DNA of 64,000 bases from Tridacna crocea (taxonomy: Eukaryota; Mollusca; Bivalvia; Cardiida; Cardiidae): positions 39,324,672 to 39,388,671 of the forward strand of contig OX031063.1 in NCBI GenBank assembly GCA_943736015.1. The letters are read 5' to 3'. Positions 12,032-54,816 of this stretch are shown piece by piece. Made by a program: the position numbers and the translations under genes. The notes below the pieces were generated by a model. That model had not been told where the DNA came from. It was given only the letters and a program-made list of their open reading frames with translations, and made no database searches. Numbering within the stretch: the stretch's first letter is position 1; each line of letters opens with the position of its first letter.

Positions 12032-12422
12032 GAAATACAAATACTTTCAATTTAAACGCTGAACTTGAGAGAAAAAATGTGTATTTCATCAATTTCTACG
12101 AGTTGTTTAAGTTCCCGAAAACATACAAAATGGCTACTACACACTACAAATTTTGTCAATGATTTTTCGGAGATAAACATGTTATTAATGACTTCTACAA
12201 GCTCTTTATGTAATGAATGGTATAACAATTTACTTTTGGTCATGTTTATTACTAAAAGTTAATTGCATTTTGCTACAATACGGATAAAACTGACGAAACA
12301 GAAAGTCAGTATAGCGCTCTATATTTGCTACCGGAAAATTTACTATGGACTTGAGACGGTAAGGTGTACAGTAAATGTCCAAATATGAAAAAGATCACCG
12401 GAGTGTCTCATTATTGAGACTA

Positions 12423-12500
12423 CTCCTTTTTCCCACAATGTTTTTAAAAGCTGTCCTCCCCAGAGTCATGAAAACCAGGGATTGTTTGGTTATGGGTTAA
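12423..12500 (-). mobile_element. Right half of the split TTAA MITE
   Basis: CTCCTTTTTCCCACAATG through AACCAGGGATTGTTTGGTTA to GGGTTAA. It completes the copy begun at 3178. Confidence 0.75.
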
Positions 12501-12581
12501 TGCTGTGTTCAGCATCATTTGCATTGCGATGATCAGTGCACCTATCCATGCTTTCCTGGAATTTCTTTTTCCAGTAGGATG
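12500..12581 (+). repeat. SINE-like central-domain fragment
   Basis: CAGTGCACCTATCCATG and CTTTCCTGGAATTTC match the domain at 32041-32120. Truncated, with no tRNA-like head. Confidence 0.5.
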
Positions 12582-12591
12582 GTCCTCGATG

Positions 12592-13166
12592 TAGTACAGA
12601 TAACTGTTCCCTAAGGTGATGTTACTTTTCGAGTGGTCGCCTCTGGGTACAGAGACGATCAAGACAAAACCAGTTGAAAGTTCCGCACAAATTTTTTGCT
12701 CAAGTTTGAACTCTCATAATTTCTCAAATAGAGCTATAAACTATGATTTAAACATACCTGTTGCTTGTTTATTTAATAATCCTTCGTTTGAAATGCAAAT
12801 ATTTTCAATTTAAATGCTGAACAGACGAGAAAACCGTGCATTTCATCTATTACTGGAGTTGTTTACATTCCTGAAAACGATAATGCAGGATGAATTTCGT
12901 CAGTGTTTTTTCTGAGATTTACATGCCATCAACGACTTCTACATGCTTTTAAGATGATGAAAGGTTTAATAATCTGTCTTTAGTCATGTTAGTTGCTTAA
13001 ATTTAGTTGCATTTCCCTGCAACACAGATTAAATTGACAAAACAGAAAGGCAGTTTAGCGCTCTACCTTTGCTACCGGAAATTTTTCGATGGACTTGAGA
13101 CTGTATGGTGTACAGTAAATGTCCAAATATTAAAAAGATCACTGTAGTGTCTCATTATTGAGACTA
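12592..13166. mobile_element. 575-bp element copy B, intact, 10-bp target duplication
   Basis: Flanked by GTCCTCGATG at 12582-12591 and 13167-13176 (perfect). Starts TAGTACAGATAACTG and ends in the small hairpin GTCTCATTATTGAGAC followed by TA. No coding capacity. Copy A (3324-12422) is ~75% identical by eye. Confidence 0.85.
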
Positions 13167-13176
13167 GTCCTCGATG

Positions 13177-13904
13177 GTACTGCGGTACTTAATTTCACCG
13201 AAAATTTAATAACAGAGAGGAAATTCACATGTATAATTTTCTAATACTGTGATAAACTGTTGCATGTAAAGTTACAATAAATGAGTGCTATCAAAGCTTA
13301 AGTCATGTTCTTCAGACAAAAATATCTAGGTCAAACTTACATGTTGACTACAGGTGCTCAGAAGGGGGTCCGCTATGGTACCGTGGTAACACTTGAAATT
13401 TGGAAAGTAATAACAATTATGACATTTATACTCAAAAAATGATTTAATGATTAGTTTTTGTCTTCGGCGAGGGCTATGACTCCACAGCAAACTTTTACCT
13501 TTTTTTGACCTTTACTTGTCAAAAATAAATTGTCGGTTTTTTTAAGAGTTGGGAGTAATTGATTTCGAAACATGGAGGAAAAGTGTGCTTTATTATTGCA
13601 ATTTGTGACTATTGAAAGTAACTTGTCATTTATGAAGATAATTATATCTATATTACTTTTTAACCGATGCGATACAAAAACACTTCTGCTTTTGATTTGA
13701 TAGAGTAAACATTGGTTAGGTGGTGCTTCGTATGCAAATTAGGTATTTTCGGGATTACAGCTGTATTATAGATGACGCGGTACCAGCGAGGACAACTGTA
13801 TATCCAAGTGAAGTATAGTGGTCTATTTCACAGATAGATACAAATGCATACATGTAGCTTGGTTTTTTTTTTTGTATAAGGAGACACATATACTCCCTTG
13901 CTAT
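13177..13904. other. Intergenic stretch, nothing recognised
   Basis: AT-rich, no repeats shared with the rest of the window that I can see, no credible frame. Confidence 0.4.
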
Positions 13905-14170
13905 AGAGCTAGCTTTTGTGGTGATGTGGTAAAGCGTGCGCCTTAGGACCTTCAGGTCCTTGGTTCAATACCAGCCTGAGGAGGGTATTTGTCAAAATTG
14001 TTACAGTGGTGCCTAGTGCTTGACTTGGACCCTTGACCCTCAGATTGAAAGTTTGATGATCTACTGATTGAGCTAGCTGGGCCTTCCCAGTACTCTTCCC
14101 AAGCTGTCTGCTGCTTTCCAGAGTGATTATTGATGAAACAGTGATAGGCTTTTTCGTCCACATGCTATTT
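13905..14170. mobile_element. SINE-like repeat with two opposed tRNA-like modules
   Basis: + strand: a tRNA-like head with B-box-like GGTTCAATACC at ~13964. - strand: TAGCTCAATCAGTAGA (A-box-like) and GGGTCCAAGTC (B-box-like). The part at 14080-14150 (CCAAGCTGTCTGCTGCTTTC, GATGAAACAGTG) matches the central domain at 32093-32162. Confidence 0.6.
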
Positions 14171-14530
14171 GTCATCTGAGCTTGTTCGTCCCAGATTTGT
14201 ACGTCTCAAATGAACTGAACAAAGATGTAAACACTTTACAAACCATGTGTCTTTTAAGGACCCTGAAGAAGTAGGCATTAGCAATTACTGTGAGAAAATG
14301 CTGACAGCATTCTCCTCTTTTCCCACAGTCACAGTGTTTTCAAGGCAAAGCCCATATCATTTGTGAAACATTCAGTTTGTAATCTGTGAATGCTCTGTAT
14401 TTGGACAAGTAAAACATGTCTGAAAGAGTTAGTAAAGGTTTTCAGATTCTGGCTATTAAAGGTTTTGGAACATGGCAAGACTTAAAACTGTTATTTGAAT
14501 TTATTTTATACTTCCAGCTTCTACTGAATA

Positions 14531-48347
<33,817 letters not shown>

Positions 48348-48526
48348 TCCACTATTCACAGTGCAATACATTCAAGTCCTCCAAGACATTCCAAGAGTAT
48401 TTTTATGCAGCCTATTTTTTACCTTTCCAGTTATAGTCTATTTTAATATTATTTTACATTGTGAGTGCTCATATACGTGCTTTTAAGTTTTATTTGTCAG
48501 ACAAAACTTTGTTTTCACCTTTAACA

Positions 48527-48532
48527 AATAAA
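48527..48532 (+). promoter_or_regulatory. CORO7 poly(A) signal AATAAA
   Basis: AATAAA about 180 nt after the CORO7 stop codon, in an otherwise open 3' UTR. A TTAA-flanked MITE begins only 9 nt further on (48541), so cleavage would fall at the MITE edge. Confidence 0.65.
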
Positions 48533-48540
48533 CTTGTGTT

Positions 48541-48759
48541 TTAACACTTTACCAAACAAGAAAATTTTAGACCTGTCCAAAATGAAAGCAATTCCAGACA
48601 ACAAAGTAAAGGTAATTCAAAAATTGAAATTTGTTTCTAGCAGGGTAGGAAACCTTGTGGGAAAAGGAGAAAATGCTGGTTACAATCATTTTCTCCTTTT
48701 CACACAATGATTTTAAAAGGTCTTTTTCGTTAAAAGTCCGGATCGTTGCAAAGGGTTAA
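48541..48759 (-). mobile_element. TTAA MITE just past the CORO7 poly(A) signal
   Basis: TTAACACTTTACCAAACAAG ... GCAAAGGGTTAA. It starts 9 nt after AATAAA and shares TTAA 48756-48759 with the next copy. Confidence 0.85.
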
Positions 48760-48966
48760 CCCATTATGACACAATCTCTTCTTTTGACAACCCTAAGAAA
48801 AAAGCCTTTAGAAACGTTGTGGGAAATAACCAGCATTTTCTCCTTTTCCCACAATGTTCTTACCCTTCACAGAACAAATTTCAAATTTTCAGTCACTTTT
48901 ATTTTGTCGTCTGCAAATGTTTTCGATTTGGACAAACCTAAAATTTCGTCGTTTGATAATGAGTTA
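48756..48966 (+). mobile_element. TTAA MITE copy, left arm shortened
   Basis: TTAACCCATTATGACACAAT ... GTTTGATAATGAGTTAA. Most of the left palindrome arm is deleted (GTGGGAAATAACCAGCATTT). Confidence 0.82.
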
Positions 48967-49058
48967 AAGATCCCTTAGAAGGCTCCTTAAAACATTATTG
49001 AAAAGGAAAGAAATGCTGGTGAACAGAGTTTTTTCTTCCTACTTTGTATTCTATCCTT

Positions 49059-49287
49059 TTAACTTATTCCCAAATAAACTCTGATTTTTATGATTCTGGT
49101 AAAGAAGCCTTTTGAAAACATTTTGGGAAAAGGAGAAAATGCTGGTAGCCAGTATTTTCTCCTTTTCCCAAAATGCTTTCTATCCTCCCAGAGCAAACTG
49201 CAATTTTTGGGTGACGTTAATTTTGTCGTCTGCAAATGCTTTCTGGTTGGACCAGTCTAAATTTTTGTCAATTGGTAAAGACTTAGA
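49059..49287 (+). mobile_element. TTAA MITE copy
   Basis: TTAACTTATTCCCAAATAAA ... CAATTGGTAAAGACTTA. Arms matched at the outer positions (TTTTGGGAAAAGG with CCTTTTCCCAAAA), a compensated change. Confidence 0.82.
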
Positions 49288-50035
49288 AAACAAGTCCTTC
49301 ATTTGAGACGCATCTTATTTGTTGTCTGCAATTTTTTTTTCCTTTAAACAAATCTATAGCCACGACATGTTGGTTCACGGTACATATTTCTTCAAGGTAA
49401 TAAGTATTTTTCTGTCATAACAAAAATCGGCGTCCTCTAGTGGCTTCTCTGGTCTCTATTTTGATTGTAGATATCTTGAATTCAACATTTCTGTACCTCA
49501 GCTTATTTCATTTTTCAAAATAAAAGATTAGAATTGAAGAAAAATGGACCGGAAGTCAAAACAATGTCATCGGCACCTACATGCATAACACTATTTACCC
49601 ACCCTCTAAAATCCTTCATTTCAAGCAGTTTTACCTTAAAACATGCATGATGACATATTTAGATCATCTGATGGGTCATGTGGCAAGATCATGTGACTAC
49701 AAATTGGAAGTAATTATATCAAGTTGTATTGATTTTTTCATGAAAACCATCAAAGCCACATGCATCAATTTTAGACTGGCATCGGGACAGTGGTGAAGGT
49801 CATGGTTGATTTTCTTTCGAATGTTTAGGTGAAACTGCATCATATTTTCTATGACACCAACTAAAAGATGAAATTAGAAAATTATTTGGTGATTTTGTTA
49901 AAATTTTGATTTTTTTTTTATTGGACCAAATTTACTGTGAACTAACAAACCGCAAGGCTATAATTTCATTGTCTGGCAAAATGTTACACGTTTGAATGCT
50001 TAGTTTAACATATGTTGCAATTGTGAACAGTGTAG
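49288..50035. other. Intergenic stretch, nothing recognised
   Basis: AT-rich sequence between the two genes. A single short frame has no recognisable motif and no shared repeat was noticed. Confidence 0.4.
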
Positions 50036-50264
50036 ATTATTTCTATCCCATGCAATGACAACTTTTGATGACCCTTGGAAAGAAGCCTTTTCAAAACATT
50101 GTGGCAAAAGGAGAAAATGCTGGTAACCAGCATTTTCTCCTTTTCCCACAATGTTTTCTACCCTATCATTAAACAATTGCACCATTTGATCCACATTGAA
50201 ATTGTTGCCTGCAAATGCTTTCAATTTGGACAGGGCTAAACTTTTGTTGTCTGGTAAAGACTTT
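50036..50264 (+). mobile_element. TTAA MITE copy, eroded ends
   Basis: CATTGTGGCAAAAGGAGAAA with an intact core (AATGCTGGTAACCAGCATT), TGCAAATGCTTTCAATTTGG and TCTGGTAAAGACTTTA. Confidence 0.82.
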
Positions 50265-50515
50265 ATATCGGACTGCATTGTATAAGCAGTCTTGTTTTGG
50301 ATCTTCACAGTCTCTTTAAAAAAATGTGGCAAAAATAGCCTTTAAAAATGCGATATTTTGGCTGTTTTACCAACATGGTATCTTTTATAATTCCACTGTT
50401 TAGTGGCTAAAGAAAAAGGCTTTCTGCTAGATCGTCTGATCTGCAAGGGTTAAAATTTTAATAGTAAAGCCAAAGATGAGGGCATTATGAAGCTAGGAAA
50501 TCACTTTCATCATAC

Positions 50516-50744
50516 TTAACTCATTACCAAACGACAATATTTTAGACTGGTTCAAATTGAAAGCATTTGCAGACGACAAAATAAAAGTGACTGAAAATTT
50601 GAAATTTGTTTTGTGAAAGGTAGAAAACATTATGGGAAAAGGAGAAAATGCTGGTTACCAGCATTTTCTCCTTTTTCCACAATGTTTTCTAAAGCCTTTT
50701 TTCATAGGGGCGTCAAAAGTAGGGATTGTGTGGTAATGGGTTAA
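50516..50744 (-). mobile_element. TTAA MITE copy (intact)
   Basis: TTAACTCATTACCAAACGAC ... GTGTGGTAATGGGTTAA, 229 bp. Confidence 0.9.
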
Positions 50745-51440
50745 TTTATAATGATATGACTGGTCCCAAAGATATTTATACATAAATTTGGTTTTGCAAA
50801 TACTGAAGATAAAGATCAGTCTGATCTTGGATATAGACTTTCTGATTTTGAGCCAAAGATGAAAGAAATTAAGAATGTCTGCATAATTATTTATGTGCCA
50901 AAGACAGTTGCAAAGAGTTTCTGCTGCAGTGTAGGTCATTATCAGCCTACACAGAATATGTACTCTAACCTTGAATCTACACTGATATTATAGTCCAATA
51001 TCCTGGCCTAAAATAATCTAATATTCTGACCTAAAATCTTTTTTCCTGTCCTTTGAATATTTATCAGGTGGGAAGAGATATTTTTCAATGGTTCAAGTTT
51101 GAAAGTGGTATAGGTGGTAATTATTCAAGTTTAATCAACATAGTGACAGTGAAGTCTTATTGTTGTTTATTATCACGAGTTATATATATTGATTAATATA
51201 TTTTATGTAGTAAGCCATTTACAGGATAAATAGTAGTCACAGACAAAATTACATAAACTTTGTTAAAATAATACTCACTCTTGTTTTCTTCTGGTATGTC
51301 AATCTTGTTTTATGATGATTACATGCCAACTTCCACAATTGAAATAAAGTACATGTATTTAGAATATTGCCCTTTTTTATTGTCTCCAGCCCCTTTACAG
51401 AGAAACACTGCATTGTGATGATATTTTACATCACAAAAAT
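50745..51440. other. Intergenic stretch, nothing recognised
   Basis: No exon, RNA gene or shared repeat seen. Confidence 0.4.
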
Positions 51441-51444
51441 AGCG

Positions 51445-51663
51445 TTATCCCTTTACCGTACAATCCCGACTTTTATCAACCTTGACGAAGACTTTTGAAA
51501 GCATTGTTGGAAAATGAGAAAATGCTGGTAACAAGTATTTTCTCCTTTCCCACAATGCTGTCCAAATTTTTATAAAGAAATACCATCAGTTTCACCAACT
51601 ATAATTTGCTGTCTGAAATCGCTTTCAGTTGGTACACAACATTTGTTGTTTTTACAGAGTTAT
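51445..51663 (+). mobile_element. Decayed TTAA MITE copy
   Basis: CCCTTTACCGTACAATCCCG, AATGCTGGTAACAAGTATTT and CCTTTCCCACAATG. The distal half is eroded. Confidence 0.7.
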
Positions 51664-52424
51664 ACAACAATGAATACTGTTGACAGCTTTTGAACACATT
51701 ATGGATAAAGAAGAAATTTTGTACTACAAGCAAATAAAGGGGTGAATGTTGCCTTGCAATATCATGAATGAACTCGGCACATCATATTATTTAAACAACA
51801 TAATCTAACAGTGCTTCTCACAGAATTGCAAAAAATGTTTTCCCCTTTCATGTAAAATTTTCCAAATACAAATGGAATCGTTCTCTCAAAATACTCCCTT
51901 TCTTTGCTTTATCATTCCAAAATAAAGCTGTCCTTGTCTGCAAAATTTTATTTGTTTTTATCACCTATAATAGTGGATTGTCTAACATAATGAATGTTAT
52001 CACATAACTCTCCTTGTTTTCAATGTAATACAGCCATTAAGAATTTTGTCTCCCACACATGAGATAAGAAAGTAGTGCTGCATTTGGTAGACACTCTCTA
52101 ATTATACACTTCATTTCTAAAACATTGCTGACGTAGGTTCCTGGTGGAAATTAGCGGTGAAAATTCTTCTGATGATAAAGTTATTAATTTAATCACTTTC
52201 AGACTCAGACAAAAATCAATACATGTATATGCAAGTTTCTTCGAAACTATTTTTGCTCGTTATATACCTGTCAAAGTAAGCACACGGGCTTCTTGTAAGT
52301 TTCACTACACATGATACATGTATGCCTTTGGTTTAATACATTTTGGACTATAATTGTTATACAGTAATGTGATAGAAAGAATCTGACACTCTCTTAGTAA
52401 CATTTTTTGTATTCTACGTAGAGG

Positions 52425-52590
52425 AATGACTCGGATCATTATTCTACATACAGAAATGGCCCCAGAGGGTCATTTCTGTACGTAGAATAATGACACGGGG
52501 CATTCCTCTGCATAGAGAAATGACCCATCAGTCATTCCTCTACGTAGAGAAATGACCCATTGGTCATTTTGTAGGGGAGGGTCATTTCTC
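52425..52590. repeat. Cluster of palindromic CTACGTAGAGAAATGAC words
   Basis: TCTACGTAGAGGAATGAC-like words occur six or more times in both orientations within ~165 bp (CATTTCTGTACGTAGAAT, CATTCCTCTACGTAGAGA). TACGTA is itself palindromic, so the region can form several alternative hairpins. Confidence 0.7.
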
Positions 52591-53151
52591 TGCATTACAC
52601 AGGCACTCAGATACCAATAGATAACTAAAACAGATTTTCCGTTTAACAGTTTATTCAACAGTTAATATCTCTGGTGATCACAGAAGAAGCTATCATGGCA
52701 CATAAAATATTACAGCATAGCAAAATTTTTACTATTAAAAACATTAAAACAAGTTTCGGAGAATCCTAGCTTATGACATATCCAGTAGTCAAAAATCACA
52801 ATTCTATCAGGAAGACTTGGGTAAAGGTTGTCCGGTTGTGCTCCCATTTGTGACCAATCACGCAAAAAGGAACCATCTGGGAATTCTGTACATCAATAAG
52901 CTGAAAACATTTCAACGATAGTGCAGGTCAGGTTCAGTTGATAATTAAAAACATTTTGTATAACAAGGTAAAATGACCATTTTTCATACAGAAAATGTCA
53001 TTAAAGGGAAAAATGTCTACCCTGGTCAGCCTGCGCATTTTGCAGAGTCGGACCAGGGTTGATACTTTTCGCAGTTCCCAGAAGGTCCCTTTTTATGTGA
53101 TGGGTCACATTTGTACTTGAACCTGGTCATGGTCCAATTTGAACACATCAA

Positions 53152-53380
53152 TTAACCCATTACCACACAATCCCTACTTTTGACACCCCTGGAAACGAAG
53201 CCTTTTGAAAATAATGTGGGAAAAGGAGAAAATGCTGGTAACCAGCATTTTCTCCTTTTCCCACAATGTTTTCTACTCTTCACAAAACTTATTTCAAATT
53301 TTCAGTCACTTTCATTTTGTGGTCTGCAAATGCTTCTGATTTGGACAAGCCTAAAATATTGTCATTTGGTAATGAATTAA
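53152..53380 (+). mobile_element. TTAA MITE copy (intact)
   Basis: TTAACCCATTACCACACAAT ... CATTTGGTAATGAATTAA, 229 bp. Confidence 0.9.
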
Positions 53381-53550
53381 GTTTTGCAGAATCTGTATCA
53401 GTTATTTCTCTGTGAACCTTCAAAAAAGCATGTGTTGTAGTCAATCTGTAACATTATTTAAAAAACTTTGCACCAGCACCAAATGAAACAAAAATTTGTA
53501 GAAAACGACCTTGGTAACATCTAATTGAGTGCCGGATTATCAAAATGAAT

Positions 53551-53700
53551 TAACACATTACCACACAATCATGATTTTTAACGACCCTGAGGCAGGCTTT
53601 TCAAAAAATTGTGGGAAAGGAAGAAAATGCTTGTAATCAACAATGCTTTCTATCCCATTAAAAAAATATTGGTCCATTTGAGTCACACAGGGCTCCTAGC
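53551..53700 (+). mobile_element. Decayed TTAA MITE copy
   Basis: TTAACACATTACCACACAAT, GTGGGAAAGGAAGAAAATGC, then the palindrome right arm is lost. Confidence 0.65.
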
Positions 53701-54126
53701 AGGCCAAAACAAAAATAAAGGTTTTTATAAAGGCTCCAATGTATGAAAATAAAGGCCTTTTAGTGTAAAATATGAAAAAATAAAGAGTAAATAAAGGCTA
53801 TTTTCGTCGAAGTTCTCATTTCTTTATTAAACCCCCAGTCATACCAAAGTCATTTTTTGATGTTATATACTGTTTGAATTATGCAATATAATACATACCT
53901 TATTTAATGTGTATACCTATTTTCTCTGCATATTTATATCATACATAGCTCCTGTTTTACAGTGTAGGATCTACATCACCTTTGTTCAGAATGCTGTAGC
54001 TTCACCAAACCTTGTCCATCATTACAGTAGTGCAAACATCTCACCTAAACAGTCAGGTCCTGACAGTTATGTATGAACCAAAGTGCGAAACAAAGTAAAT
54101 GTAAATAATTATTGTTTTACAGAATT

Positions 54127-54132
54127 TTTATT
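54127..54132 (-). promoter_or_regulatory. Candidate AMDHD2 poly(A) signal
   Basis: TTTATT on the + strand (AATAAA on the - strand), about 480 nt beyond the AMDHD2 stop. Other AATAAA matches in this AT-rich region are equally possible. Confidence 0.3.
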
Positions 54133-54613
54133 ACAACAGTAGCAATTATAATTTGACCTACTGAATGAAACGGGCTATTACATAATGCATTTGAAGAAAC
54201 GAAACATAAATTGACTAGCATATTTTTTTGCTTTAATGCCTAAACTCTTTACCAGATGAAAAAAAAAAAATTAAAATCATCAAAATTCAAAGCATTTGCA
54301 TAATGAAAATAGCTCAAGACAAAAAAAAAATTGGATATAATACGTGATTCTGATAGCCCTGACAAAAGAGAAGAGTGTGAGGTAAGAAGCAAAGTACATT
54401 CATTTGATGTTTTTTTTTCTTACATACAAAATATGTATTTCATTTCACCAGAAACTGACAAATTCAAACCATTAAATAATACATAGTCGAGATGAAAAAC
54501 TCCAATCAATTATTGAGATAGAAGAAGATGCTATTCAGGAATAAAACAATTTTAAATCTTTGCTAGAAATGGATTCCACATTTCAAACACTTGATGGATA
54601 TATACGTGTTCTC

Positions 54614-54816
54614 TCAAAAATGGCTCAAATCTTTAACAGTTCCAGAGTCCCAGACTTTTTCTCCACCAATAAAAGTTGCTAAAACATTTAGTGAATTGTC
54701 AAGAAGAATAAAGTCTGCATCAGTGTCATATCCCAGAGTTCCTTTTTTGTCCGTTATTTCTAACATCTGAGCTGGATGCAGTGTGGCTGACTCTAGTGCC
54801 TGCACTATTCCACAAC
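54614..54816 (-). CDS. AMDHD2: AMDHD2 terminal coding exon
   Basis: Encodes [18 protein letters not shown], then [19 protein letters not shown] and [12 protein letters not shown], ending with TGA at 54616-54614. Matches the ES-LEAA-LHPAQLLG and GADADFVVLDDSL tail of AMDHD2. Confidence 0.95.

Larger units (their letters stand above)
3324..12422. mobile_element. ~570-bp element copy A (TAGT...ACTA), interrupted twice
   Basis: Pieces 3324-3362, 10325-10494 and 12032-12422 align in order with the intact copy at 12592-13166. Interrupted by the foldback element (3363-10315) and a LINE fragment (10495-12031). Inserted into a MITE palindrome, with a mutated CTTTTCC-type target duplication. Confidence 0.8.

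Noticed and set aside
49581..49796. 71-codon frame in intergenic DNA
   Set aside because: No similarity I can recognise, no flanking splice sites that make sense, and surrounded by non-coding DNA.
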